DNA of 64,000 nt from Umezawaea sp036375055 (GTDB lineage: Bacteria > Actinomycetota > Actinomycetes > Mycobacteriales > Pseudonocardiaceae), in assembly GCF_036375055.1 (NCBI RefSeq), contig NZ_DASUSQ010000062.1, positions 25,277 to 89,276 of the forward strand. The letters are read 5' to 3'. The position numbers and the translations under genes were made by a program. Below, one piece after another: positions 53,570-62,532 of the stretch. The stretch's first letter is position 1. Each line of letters opens with the position of its first letter. Under the pieces are notes generated by a model. That model was not told the origin of the DNA. It saw nothing but the letters and a program-made list of their open reading frames with translations, and ran no database searches.

Positions 53570-53947
53570 ATGAGTGTTTCCGGGGACGGCTATTGGCGCC
53601 GTCTCATGCGTCGCCTGACCAGCGACGTGACCGAACTGGACGCGGACGACCTCTCCCGCAAGGCCGAGGCGGTCGGCGCCATGCGCGCGTGCGACTGCAA
53701 GTCCGGCGAGGAGGTGACCGTGATGGGCAGGCTCCGCACCGTGGAGATGTGCCCGCGCGACTCGGCCGCCACGCTGGAGGCCGAGCTCTTCGACGGCACC
53801 GAGGGCGTCACCCTGGTCTGGATGGGGCGCCGCCGCATCGCGGGCATCGAACCGGGCCGCACCATCAAGGCCCGCGGCCGCATCGCGGTCCGCGACGGGC
53901 GCAAGGTGCTCTACAACCCGTACTACGAGCTGCAGAACGCTTCATGA
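53570..53947 (+). CDS. OB-fold nucleic acid-binding domain protein
   Basis: A 125-residue protein with an OB-fold (EEVTVMGRLRTVEMCPRDSA, LEAELFDGTEGVTLVWMGRR, ARGRIAVRDGRKVLYNPYYE). ATG 53570 is chosen because GGAG lies 6 bases upstream; in-frame ATG 53540 would add ten residues. It may bind single-stranded nucleic acid or be a regulator of the next membrane protein, with which it overlaps by ATGA. Confidence 0.82.
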   Translation: MSVSGDGYWRRLMRRLTSDVTELDADDLSRKAEAVGAMRACDCKSGEEVTVMGRLRTVEMCPRDSAATLEAELFDGTEGVTLVWMGRRRIAGIEPGRTIKARGRIAVRDGRKVLYNPYYELQNAS

Positions 53948-54708
53948 CCCCGACGAACGGCCAGGACGTGACGGACGAGCAGAAGCAGGGCACCGCCGAA
54001 CCGGAGAAGATGCCGACCATGCTGGAGCAGATGGGCGGCGTCAGCGGCCTCGTCTACTCCTCGCTCCCGGTCGTCGTGTTCGTGCTGGTCAACACCTTCG
54101 CGGGGTTGTACCCCGCGATCTGGAGCGCCCTCGGGGCCGCGGTGCTGATCGGCGTCGTGCTGGTGGTCCGCAAGGGCTCGGTCCAGCCCGCGGTCTCCGG
54201 CCTCTTCGGCGTCGGCATCGCGGCGTTCATCGCCTACCGCACCGGCTCCGCCAAGGGCTTCTTCCTCTTCGGCATCTGGCAGAGCCTCATCTACGCGGGC
54301 GCCTTCGTGCTGTCGATCGTGGTCCGCTGGCCCCTCGCGGGCGTGGCGTGGTCGTTCCTCAACGGCCGGGGCACGTCGTGGCGCAGGGACAGGGCGTCGG
54401 TCCGCGACTACGACATCGCCACCCTCGTGTGGGCGCTGGTCTTCGGCTCGCGCTTCGTCGTCCAGCAGTGGCTCTACGACACCGCGTCCGTCGGCTGGCT
54501 CGCCTTCGCCCGCCTCGCCATGGGCTACCCGCTCATGGCCATCGCGGTGGCCGCGACGGTCTGGGCCGTCCGCCGCTCCGACAAGCGCCTCAAGGCGCTG
54601 GAGGAGGCCGAGGCGACGCAGGTGCGGGAAACGGAGGAGGAACTCCGGGCCCGCTACGCCCACCCGGTCGAACCGCACGCCACGGGCAAACCGGCGACCG
54701 AGAGCTGA
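53944..54708 (+). CDS. DUF3159 membrane protein
   Basis: A 254-residue protein with about five or six membrane helices (VYSSLPVVVFVLVNTFAGLY, AALGAAVLIGVVLVV region, LFGVGIAAFIAY, FGIWQSLIYAGAFVLSIVVR, YPLMAIAVAATVWAV) and a charged C-terminal helix. DUF3159 proteins resemble the integral septation protein A type. Coupled to the OB-fold gene and ended by a strong terminator. Confidence 0.82.
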   Translation: MTPTNGQDVTDEQKQGTAEPEKMPTMLEQMGGVSGLVYSSLPVVVFVLVNTFAGLYPAIWSALGAAVLIGVVLVVRKGSVQPAVSGLFGVGIAAFIAYRTGSAKGFFLFGIWQSLIYAGAFVLSIVVRWPLAGVAWSFLNGRGTSWRRDRASVRDYDIATLVWALVFGSRFVVQQWLYDTASVGWLAFARLAMGYPLMAIAVAATVWAVRRSDKRLKALEEAEATQVRETEEELRARYAHPVEPHATGKPATES

Positions 54709-54718
54709 TCAGGACCGC

Positions 54719-54756
54719 ACTCCGCCCCGCCCGGTCGCGTCCGGGCGGGGCGGAGT
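54719..54756. terminator. Bidirectional terminator
   Basis: Perfect 16-base arms ACTCCGCCCCGCCCGG (54719-54734) and its complement (54741-54756), 6-base loop, between convergent DUF3159 and potassium-uptake genes. Confidence 0.8.
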
Positions 54757-54760
54757 CGTG

Positions 54761-55417
54761 TCAGTAGCCCAGCGCGGAGCGGATCTCCGTCTCGACCGCG
54801 GCGGTGGCCACGAACAGCAGCTCGTCGCCGCCTTCGAGGGTGTCCTCCGCGGACGGCACGATGACCCGCCCACCGCGCAGGATCGTCACGAGCGCCGCGT
54901 CCCGAGGCAGGGTCAGGCCGCTGACCGGCTCACCGGCCAGCGGGGTGTCGTGGGGCAGCGTGATCTCCACGAGGTTCGCCTGGCCCTGGCGCAGGGTCAG
55001 CAGCCGGACCACGTCGCCCACGGTCACCGCCTCCTCGACCATCGCGGCCAGGATGCGCGGGGTCGAGACGGCGACGTCGACCCCCCACGACTCGGTGAAC
55101 AGCCACTCGTTGGCCGGGTCGTTGACCCGCGCCACGACGCGCTTGACCGCGAACTCGGTCTTGGCCAGCAGCGACACCACGAGGTTGACCTTGTCGTCGC
55201 CGGTGGCCGCGATGACGACGTCGCACAGCTGCATGCCCGCGTCCTCCAGCGACGACAGCTCGCACGCGTCGGCCTGCACCCACTCGGCCTGCTCGACGGT
55301 GTGCGGCTCGAAGTGCGCGAAGTCGCGTTCGATCAGCATCACCTGGTGGCCGTCGGACACCAGTTCCTGCGCGATGGAGCGGCCCACCGCTCCCGCTCCC
55401 GCGATTGCGACCCGCAT
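54761..55417 (-). CDS. TrkA-family potassium uptake protein (CeoC-like)
   Basis: A 218-residue cytoplasmic regulator: RCK_N Rossmann domain (VAIAGAGAVGRSIAQELVSD, residues 3-22) and a C-terminal TrkA_C domain (LVEITLPHDTPLAG region). It gates a potassium channel or Trk transporter in response to NAD(H) or a nucleotide. Its ATG overlaps the stop of the paired gene by 1 base (TGATG). Confidence 0.9.
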   Translation of the reverse strand: MRVAIAGAGAVGRSIAQELVSDGHQVMLIERDFAHFEPHTVEQAEWVQADACELSSLEDAGMQLCDVVIAATGDDKVNLVVSLLAKTEFAVKRVVARVNDPANEWLFTESWGVDVAVSTPRILAAMVEEAVTVGDVVRLLTLRQGQANLVEITLPHDTPLAGEPVSGLTLPRDAALVTILRGGRVIVPSAEDTLEGGDELLFVATAAVETEIRSALGY

Positions 55418-56079
55418 CAGTTCTCCTCAGGTGCGCGGACGGCCGCGGCGGTCACGTCGGTGACGGTGCCGGACAGGGCTGCGACGTAGATCACATCGTC
55501 CGCTTGGACGACCGACTTCGAGTCCGGCAGCACACCGGTGCCGAACCGCATGATGAAGGCGACCCGGCTCCCGGTCGCCTCCTGGAGCTCCGCGACCGAG
55601 TGGCCGACCCAGTCCTCGTGGACGTCGATGGGCAGCACGGCGACGGTGCCGGACGGGTCGCGCCACGCCGTCGTGGTGCCCTCCGGGACGAGCACCCGCA
55701 GGAAGCGGTCGGTGCTCCACGGGACGGTCGCGACGGTCGGGATGCCGAGGCGCTCGTACACCTCGGCGCGCTTGTGGTCGTAGATGCGCGCGACGACGTG
55801 CTGGACCCCGAAGGTCTCGCGCGCCACCCGCGCCGAGATGATGTTCGAGTTGTCGCCGCTGGAGACGGCCGCGAAGGCACCCGCGCGCTCGATGCCCGCC
55901 TCGATCAGCACCTGCCGGTCGAAGCCGTTGCCGATGACCTGCTGCCCGTGGAAGTCGGCCCCCAGCCGCCGGAACGACTGGGCGTTCTTGTCGATGACCG
56001 CGACCTGGTGGTCAAGTCGCTCCAGGGCCTTGGCCAGGGATGTCCCCACCCGGCCGCAACCCATGATCACCACGTGCAC
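55417..56079 (-). CDS. TrkA-family potassium uptake protein (CeoB-like)
   Basis: A 220-residue partner of the previous gene. Rossmann motif GCGRVGTSLAKALERLDHQ (7-25) and the acidic end of strand two (AVIDKN), then TrkA_C (IDVHEDWVGHSVAELQEATG). GTG 56079 has GGAGG 7 bases upstream; the open frame continues further but has no better start. The two RCK proteins probably work together with a TrkH/TrkG-type channel encoded elsewhere. Confidence 0.9.
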   Translation of the reverse strand: MHVVIMGCGRVGTSLAKALERLDHQVAVIDKNAQSFRRLGADFHGQQVIGNGFDRQVLIEAGIERAGAFAAVSSGDNSNIISARVARETFGVQHVVARIYDHKRAEVYERLGIPTVATVPWSTDRFLRVLVPEGTTTAWRDPSGTVAVLPIDVHEDWVGHSVAELQEATGSRVAFIMRFGTGVLPDSKSVVQADDVIYVAALSGTVTDVTAAAVRAPEEN

Positions 56080-56282
56080 TGCGTGCCTCCTCGTTTTTCG
56101 CGCGGGTACCCGCGCGACCAGCGTGACCGAACCTACCCCGGACCTGCCCCACCGCCGGAACGGCGGGCGGACCGCTCGTCGGGCGTCGCGTGAGGACGCT
56201 CGCCGGGGGCCCGGCGACGACCGCACCACAAACCCCCGCGGTTGGTCCGGAACGGTGAGCGGACCGCTTACGCTCTGGACCC

Positions 56283-58277
56283 GTGTCCAAGCTCGCAACC
56301 GCGGCCAAGCGCCTCGTCGTCGGCAGGCCCTTCCGCAGTGATCGACTAGCCCACACGCTCCTGCCCAAGCGCATCGCCCTGCCGGTCTTCGCCTCGGACG
56401 CGATGTCCTCCGTCGCGTACGCGCCGGAGGAGATCTTCCTGGTGCTGTCCGTCGCGGGCCTGTCCGCGTACACGCTGGCGCCGTGGGTCGGCCTCGTGGT
56501 CGTGGCCGTGATGCTCGTCGTGGTCGCCAGCTACCGGCAGAACGTGCACGCCTACCCCTCGGGCGGCGGTGACTACGAGGTCGCGACGGTGAACCTGGGC
56601 CGCAAGGCCGGGCTGACGGTCGCCAGCGCGCTGCTGGTCGACTACATCCTCACCGTGGCCGTGTCGATCGCCTCGGCGATGGCGAACATCGGGTCGGCCG
56701 TGCCCTACGTCGCCACCCACAAGGTCGAGTTCGCGGTCGCCGCGATCGTCCTGCTGACCGCCATCAACCTGCGCGGCCTGCGCGAGTCCGGCACCGCCTT
56801 CGCGATCCCCACCTACGCGTTCATGGTCGGCATCCTCCTGATGATCGGCTACGGCCTGTTCCGGGCGTTCGTGCTGGGCGACCAGATGCACGCGGAGAGC
56901 TCGACCGTCGAGATCCGGGCCGAGGACGACCACCTCATGGGCCTCGCGTTCGTGTTCCTGGTGCTCCGCGCGTTCTCCTCGGGCTGCGCGGCCCTCACCG
57001 GCGTCGAGGCCATCAGCAACGGCGTGCCCGCGTTCCGCAAGCCGAAGTCGCGCAACGCCGCCACGACGCTGCTGCTCATGGGCCTGATGGCCGTCACGAT
57101 GCTGATGGGCCTCATCGTCCTGGCGCAGGTCACGGGCGTGCGGATGGCCGAGGACCCGGCGCACCAGATCGTCAGCGCGCCGCCGGGCTACGAGCAGAAG
57201 ACGATGGTCGCCCAGATCGCGGGCGCCGTGTTCGAGGGCTTCCCGGTCGGCTTCTACTTCATCGCCTCGGTCACCGCGCTGATCCTCGTGCTCGCCGCGA
57301 ACACGGCGTTCAACGGCTTCCCGGTTCTCGGCTCGATCCTCGCCCAGGACCGCTACCTGCCCCGCCAGCTGCACACGCGGGGCGACCGGCTGGCGTTCAG
57401 CAACGGCATCGTGTTCCTCGCGGGCGCGGCGATCGTGCTGGTCATCGCGTTCGACGCCGAGGTCACCCGGCTGATCCAGCTCTACATCGTCGGCGTGTTC
57501 GTGTCGTTCACGCTCAGCCAGCTCGGCATGATCCGGCACTGGAACCGGCTCCTCTCGACCGAGGAGGACCCGGTCGCCCGCAACCGGATGCGGCGCTCGC
57601 AGACGATCAACACCGTGGGCCTGGTCATGACCGGCTCCGTGCTGGTGGTCGTGCTGATCACCAAGTTCACCAAGGGCGCCTGGATCGCCATCGCCGCGAT
57701 GGCCGCCATCTACGCCCTGATGACCGCGATCCGCAGGCACTACGACCGCGTCGCCGAGGAGCTGCGGCAGCAGGAGCGGCAGAAGATGCTGCCCGCCCGC
57801 AACCACGCCATGGTGCTCGTGTCCAAGCTCCACATGCCCACCCTGCGCGCGCTGGCCTACGCCAAGGCCACCCGGCCGGACGTGCTGGAGGCCGTCACGG
57901 TCAACGTCGACGACGCGGACACCCGCAGACTCGTGCAAGACTGGGAGAAGGAAGCCTTCAAGATCCCGTTGAAGGTGATCGAGTCGCCCTACCGCGAGAT
58001 CACCAAACCGGTGCTGGACTACGTGAAGCGGATGCGCTCGGACAACCCGCGCGACGTCGTCACGGTGTTCATCCCCGAGTACGTGGTCGGCCACTGGTGG
58101 GAGCAGATCCTGCACAACCAGAGCGCGCTGCGGCTCAAGGGGCGACTGCTGTTCGAACCCGGTGTGATGGTGACGAGCGTGCCGTGGCAGCTCGCGTCCT
58201 CCAACCGGGTCCACGACAAGGACGTGATCGCGCCCGGCGCGATCCGTCGCGGTTTGGACAAGAGGGACCCCAGGTGA
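56283..58277 (+). CDS. APC-family permease
   Basis: A 664-residue transporter with about 12 membrane helices in the first 480 residues (FASDAMSSVAYAPEEIFLVL is the typical start of this group) and a C-terminal cytoplasmic region of about 170 residues. It resembles KimA/KUP-like and amino-acid permeases of the APC superfamily. The neighbouring TrkA genes make a potassium role possible, but amino acid transport is the default call. Divergent from ceoB; coupled to the methyltransferase gene by GTGA. Confidence 0.85.
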   Translation: MSKLATAAKRLVVGRPFRSDRLAHTLLPKRIALPVFASDAMSSVAYAPEEIFLVLSVAGLSAYTLAPWVGLVVVAVMLVVVASYRQNVHAYPSGGGDYEVATVNLGRKAGLTVASALLVDYILTVAVSIASAMANIGSAVPYVATHKVEFAVAAIVLLTAINLRGLRESGTAFAIPTYAFMVGILLMIGYGLFRAFVLGDQMHAESSTVEIRAEDDHLMGLAFVFLVLRAFSSGCAALTGVEAISNGVPAFRKPKSRNAATTLLLMGLMAVTMLMGLIVLAQVTGVRMAEDPAHQIVSAPPGYEQKTMVAQIAGAVFEGFPVGFYFIASVTALILVLAANTAFNGFPVLGSILAQDRYLPRQLHTRGDRLAFSNGIVFLAGAAIVLVIAFDAEVTRLIQLYIVGVFVSFTLSQLGMIRHWNRLLSTEEDPVARNRMRRSQTINTVGLVMTGSVLVVVLITKFTKGAWIAIAAMAAIYALMTAIRRHYDRVAEELRQQERQKMLPARNHAMVLVSKLHMPTLRALAYAKATRPDVLEAVTVNVDDADTRRLVQDWEKEAFKIPLKVIESPYREITKPVLDYVKRMRSDNPRDVVTVFIPEYVVGHWWEQILHNQSALRLKGRLLFEPGVMVTSVPWQLASSNRVHDKDVIAPGAIRRGLDKRDPR

Positions 58278-59566
58278 CTTCGCACGACGAGCCAGCCGAC
58301 CACGACGACCTCCCCGCGGGCGGGGAGGTCGTCGAGAAGCCCGACTGGCGCCACCGCCGGATCGAGGTGGAGGTCGGACCGGTGGCGCACGGCGGCCACT
58401 GCGTCGCCCGCCACGAGGGCCGGGTCGTGTTCGTCCGGCACTCGCTGCCCGGCGAACTGGCGGTCGTCCGGATCACCGACGACACCGGCGGCTCGTTCTG
58501 CCGGGGCGACGCGGTGGAGATCCTCCGGCCGTCCGCCGACCGGGTCGAGCCGCCGTGCCCGTTCTCCGGGCCCGGCCTGTGCGGCGGCTGCGACTGGCAG
58601 CACGCCTCCTGGGAGGCCCAGCGCGACCTCAAGGCCGCCGTCGTCGAGGAGCAGCTGCACCGGCTCGCGAACGTGGACCGCGCCGTCGTCGTGGAGGAGC
58701 TGCCCGGCGGCCCGCTGCACTGGCGCACCCGGATGAGGATGGCCGTCGGCCCCGAGCGCAGGGCGGGCTTCCGCGGCCACCGCAGGCACAACGTCGTCGT
58801 CGTCGACGAGTGCGTCATCGCCGCCCCCGGCGCGCTGGACGAGGCCGTGCGCCGCGAGTGGGCCGTCGGCGGCGAGCTGTCCCTCACCCGCGACGCGGGC
58901 GGCCAGGTGCACGTCACCGAGTCCGGCAAGCCCCAGCCGCGCAACGGGCGCCGCGCGGTCCCCGGCAAGCCGATCCGCAGGCGCGGCAGCGGCACCGCCG
59001 TCGAACTCGCCGCCGAACGCACCTGGAGGCTGGACGCCGAGGGCTTCTGGCAGGTCCACCCCGCCGCGGCGGACACCCTCGCCGCCGTCGTCCGCGAGTG
59101 GGCGGACGCGGCCGCGGGCTCGCTGGCCTGGGACCTCTACGGCGGCGTCGGGCTCTTCGCGTCCGTGCTCGCCGAGCAGGTGGGCACCGCGGGCCGCGTC
59201 GTGGTCGTCGAGTCGTCCCACCAGGCCGTCCAGGACGGCGTCGCCAACCTCTCCGACCTGCCCCACGTCGAGTTCCGCCGCGGCAAGGTCGAGGACGTCC
59301 TGTCCTCACCCGACTTCGTCGACCAGACCCCGGACGTCGTGGTGCTCGACCCGCCCCGCAAGGGCGCCGGGAAGGTCGTCGTCGGCGAGATCGCCCGGCG
59401 TTCACCCGCACGGGTGGTCTACGTCGCCTGCGACCCCGCCGCGCTGGCACGTGACGTGGCGACCTTCGCGGAACTGGGGTATCAGCTGGCCGATCTCCGG
59501 GCCTTCGACGCGTTCCCGATGACACACCACGTCGAGTGCGTGGCGCTGCTCGTCCCACGAACGTGA
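58274..59566 (+). CDS. TrmA/RumA-type RNA (uracil-5-)methyltransferase
   Basis: A 430-residue methyltransferase. N-terminal TRAM-like domain (about 28-85), an iron-sulfur cluster region (PCPF ... LCGGCDWQH, Cys about 95, 103, 106), SAM motif WDLYGGVGLFASVLAEQ and catalytic VYVACDPAALARDVA (nucleophile Cys about 384), with DPPRKGAG before it. It methylates uracil C5 in rRNA or tRNA. It follows the permease with a GTGA overlap, the order seen in mycobacteria. Confidence 0.88.
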   Translation: MTSHDEPADHDDLPAGGEVVEKPDWRHRRIEVEVGPVAHGGHCVARHEGRVVFVRHSLPGELAVVRITDDTGGSFCRGDAVEILRPSADRVEPPCPFSGPGLCGGCDWQHASWEAQRDLKAAVVEEQLHRLANVDRAVVVEELPGGPLHWRTRMRMAVGPERRAGFRGHRRHNVVVVDECVIAAPGALDEAVRREWAVGGELSLTRDAGGQVHVTESGKPQPRNGRRAVPGKPIRRRGSGTAVELAAERTWRLDAEGFWQVHPAAADTLAAVVREWADAAAGSLAWDLYGGVGLFASVLAEQVGTAGRVVVVESSHQAVQDGVANLSDLPHVEFRRGKVEDVLSSPDFVDQTPDVVVLDPPRKGAGKVVVGEIARRSPARVVYVACDPAALARDVATFAELGYQLADLRAFDAFPMTHHVECVALLVPRT

Positions 59567-59734
59567 GTCTCCATACACCCTGAGGAGCCAACCGGGCGGG
59601 TGGTCTTCACGTCCTGTTCAGGGCGAGCGGGTGAGGAACTGCGTCTCAGCCGTGCCTCCGTAGACTGACCGGACGATGCGCATCCACCACGATGCGTAAT
59701 CCGAACCGACGCAGACCACAGGCGAGGTGGAGCG

Positions 59735-61660
59735 GTGACGCTGCTGGAATCCGTGCAGGGACCGGCGGACTTGAAAAGGATGACCGCCGAGGAGCTGGTG
59801 CGGCTCGCGGAGGAGATCAGGGGATTCCTGGTCGACAAGGTCTCCCGGACCGGTGGTCACCTGGGCCCCAACCTGGGGGTGGTCGAGCTGACCATGGCCG
59901 TGCACCGGGTCTTCGACTCGCCGCACGACCCGGTCGTCTTCGACACCGGGCACCAGAGCTACGTGCACAAGATCGTGACGGGCCGGCGCGACGGCTTCGA
60001 CGCGCTGCGCCAGCGGGGCGGCATGTCCGGCTACCCGTCGCGCTCCGAGAGCGAGCACGACGTCGAGGAGAACAGCCACGCCTCGACCGCGCTGTCGTAC
60101 GCGGACGGCCTGGCCAAGGCGTTCCAGCTCACCGGCTCCGAGGGCACCGTCGTCGCGATCGTCGGCGACGGCGCGCTCACCGGCGGCATGTGCTGGGAGG
60201 CGCTCAACAACATCGCGGCGGACAAGACCCGCCCGGTCGTCATCGTCGTGAACGACAACGGCCGCTCGTACTCGCCCACGATCGGCGGCCTCGCCGACCA
60301 CCTGTCCTCGCTGCGGCTGCGCCCCGGCTACGAGCAGGTGCTGGAGAGCGGGCGGCGCGCGTTGCAGCGGACCCCGCTGTTCGGGAAGCCGCTGTACGCG
60401 GCGCTGCACGCCGCCAAGCGCGGCATCAAGGACGCGCTCGCGCCGCAGGCCATGTTCGAGGACCTCGGGCTCAAGTACATCGGACCCGTCGACGGCCACG
60501 ACCTGCCCACGCTGGAGTCCGCGCTGGTCAGGGCCAAGGCGTTCGGCGGCCCGGTGATCGTCCACGCCGTCACCCGCAAGGGGAACGGGTTCGCGCCCGC
60601 CGAGAACCACCAGGCCGACCAGATGCACGCCACCGGCGTCATCGACCCCATCACGGGCGAGGCCGTCGGACCGTCCAAGCGCACCTGGACGCACGTGTTC
60701 GCGGACGAGCTGGCCGTGCTCGGCGGTGAGCGCGAGGACCTGGTCGCCATCACCGCCGCCATGCGCGGACCGGTCGGGATGGACAAGTTCGCAGGTCTCT
60801 ACCCGGAGCGGTGCTTCGACGTCGGGATCGCCGAGCAGCACGCCATGACGTCCGCGGCGGGCCTGGCGATGGGTGGCCTGCACCCGGTGGTCGCGGTGTA
60901 CGCGACGTTCCTCAACCGGGCGTTCGACCAGCTCCTCATGGACGTCGCCATGCACAAGCAGGGCGTGACCGTCGTCCTGGACCGGGCCGGGATCACCGGG
61001 CCCGACGGGGCCAGCCACCACGGCATGTGGGACATGTCCATCTGCGGCCTCATCCCCGGCGTGCACGTGGCCGCACCCCGCGACGCGGCCACGCTGCGCG
61101 AGGAGCTGCGGGAGGCCGTGTCGATCAGCGACGCGCCGTCGGTGGTGCGGTACCCGAAGGCGTCCGTCGGCGCCGACCTGCCCGCGTTGGAGCGGATCGG
61201 CGTGGTCGACGTGCTGAGCAGGCCCGCCTCCGGTGAGAGCGCCGACGTGCTGCTGGTGCCGGTCGGGTCGTTCGGCGAACTGGGCGTCGCCGCGGCCCAG
61301 CGGTTGGCCGACCAGGGCATCGGGGTGACCGTCGTCGACCCGAGGTGGATCCACCCGGTGCCCCCGGAGCTGGTGGCGATGGCCGCCGAGCACAAGCTGG
61401 TCGTCACCGTCGAGGACGGCGGGCGGCACGGCGGGTTCGGCTGGACGCTGGCCGCGGCGCTGCGGGACGCGGACGTGGAGGTGCCGTTGAGGGACCTCGG
61501 GGTGCCGCAGGAGTTCCACCAGCACGCTGAGCGCGGGGAGGTGCTGGCATCGCTCGGGCTGACGGCGCAGGGGGTGGCGCGGAGGGTGACCGAGTGGGTG
61601 GCCGGGCGGTTGGGCGAGACGTCGGATTCTTCTGAGGTGGGCGCGGCGGTGGAGAAGTAG
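59735..61660 (+). CDS. dxs: 1-deoxy-D-xylulose-5-phosphate synthase
   Basis: A 641-residue thiamin-diphosphate enzyme, the first step of the MEP isoprenoid pathway (pyruvate plus glyceraldehyde 3-phosphate). TGGHLGPNLGVVELT (about 41-55), GDGALTGGMCWEALNN (about 146-161, Mg/ThDP motif), GIAEQHAMTSAAGLA and DRAGITGPDGASHHG are typical. GTG 59735 has GGTGGAG upstream. TAGACT at 59661-59666 may be its -10. Length is normal. Confidence 0.96.
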   Translation: MTLLESVQGPADLKRMTAEELVRLAEEIRGFLVDKVSRTGGHLGPNLGVVELTMAVHRVFDSPHDPVVFDTGHQSYVHKIVTGRRDGFDALRQRGGMSGYPSRSESEHDVEENSHASTALSYADGLAKAFQLTGSEGTVVAIVGDGALTGGMCWEALNNIAADKTRPVVIVVNDNGRSYSPTIGGLADHLSSLRLRPGYEQVLESGRRALQRTPLFGKPLYAALHAAKRGIKDALAPQAMFEDLGLKYIGPVDGHDLPTLESALVRAKAFGGPVIVHAVTRKGNGFAPAENHQADQMHATGVIDPITGEAVGPSKRTWTHVFADELAVLGGEREDLVAITAAMRGPVGMDKFAGLYPERCFDVGIAEQHAMTSAAGLAMGGLHPVVAVYATFLNRAFDQLLMDVAMHKQGVTVVLDRAGITGPDGASHHGMWDMSICGLIPGVHVAAPRDAATLREELREAVSISDAPSVVRYPKASVGADLPALERIGVVDVLSRPASGESADVLLVPVGSFGELGVAAAQRLADQGIGVTVVDPRWIHPVPPELVAMAAEHKLVVTVEDGGRHGGFGWTLAAALRDADVEVPLRDLGVPQEFHQHAERGEVLASLGLTAQGVARRVTEWVAGRLGETSDSSEVGAAVEK

Positions 61661-61673
61661 GTTCGGGTCGTTG

Positions 61674-61703
61674 GGCCCCGGCCGCCTTCGGGTGGCCGGG
61701 GCC
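61674..61703 (+). terminator. Terminator after dxs
   Basis: GGCCCCGGCCGCC (61674-61686) and GGTGGCCGGGGCC (61691-61703) with a TTCG loop, 13 bases past the stop. Confidence 0.7.
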
Positions 61704-61848
61704 TTCGGCGTCGCGGGGCTCGTGGCCGTCGGTCGCGGCGGGAGCGGGATCGGCCGCGTTTCGCGCGGTGTCCGCTGGTGGGCGGTCATGCGGCTCGGTC
61801 GCTCGTCGTGCGCGGGTGTTTCCCCTGGGGTGCCGGTAGCGTTGTGGT

Positions 61849-62532
61849 GTGCGGATCCTGGTTGTTGAGGACGAAGTGCCGTTGGCCGACGCGATCGCGC
61901 GCGGCCTGCGGAGAGAAGGCATGGCCGTCGACGTCGCCTACGACGGCGAGTCCGGTCATGAGAAGTCGACCATCACCCGGTACGACGTGGTGGTGCTCGA
62001 CCGCGACCTGCCGGGGATGTCCGGTGATGAGCTGTGCAAGGAGATCCTCAGTTCCGGTGCGTTGACGCGGGTCATGATGTTGACCGCCAGCGCCGGTGTC
62101 GACGATCGTGTCGCCGGGCTGTCGCTCGGCGCTGACGACTACCTCGCGAAGCCGTTCGCCTTTCCCGAGTTGGTGGCCAGGGTCCGGGCGCTGGCTCGGC
62201 GCGCCACGCCTGCCACGCCCCCGTTGCTGAGCGCGCGGGACGTGGAGCTGGACCCCGCCCGGCGGACGGTGCGGCGGGCGGGTGCGCTGGTGGAGCTGAC
62301 CCGCAAGGAGTTCGGTGTCCTCGAAGTGCTGCTCGCGGCCAAGGGGTCCGTGGTCAGCAGTGAGGAACTGCTGGAACGGGTGTGGGACGAGAACGCCGAC
62401 CCGTTCACCACGACCGTTCGGGTGACCGTGATGACGCTGCGCAAGAAGCTCGGCGAGCCGGGCATCATCGACACCGTCGTGGGCTCCGGCTACCGGGTCC
62501 CCAGTGCCGGGACCGGCTCCGCTGAGGACTGA
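61849..62532 (+). CDS. OmpR-family response regulator
   Basis: A 227-residue regulator. Receiver domain 1-118 with phospho-Asp51 (VVVLDRDLPGMSG) and Lys near residue 101 (DYLAKPFAF), then an OmpR winged helix (ELTRKEFGVLEVLLAAKG, TTVRVTVMTLRKKLGEPGII, VVGSGYRVP). It overlaps the kinase gene by 29 bases. GTG 61849 is the start. Target genes unknown. Confidence 0.92.
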   Translation: MRILVVEDEVPLADAIARGLRREGMAVDVAYDGESGHEKSTITRYDVVVLDRDLPGMSGDELCKEILSSGALTRVMMLTASAGVDDRVAGLSLGADDYLAKPFAFPELVARVRALARRATPATPPLLSARDVELDPARRTVRRAGALVELTRKEFGVLEVLLAAKGSVVSSEELLERVWDENADPFTTTVRVTVMTLRKKLGEPGIIDTVVGSGYRVPSAGTGSAED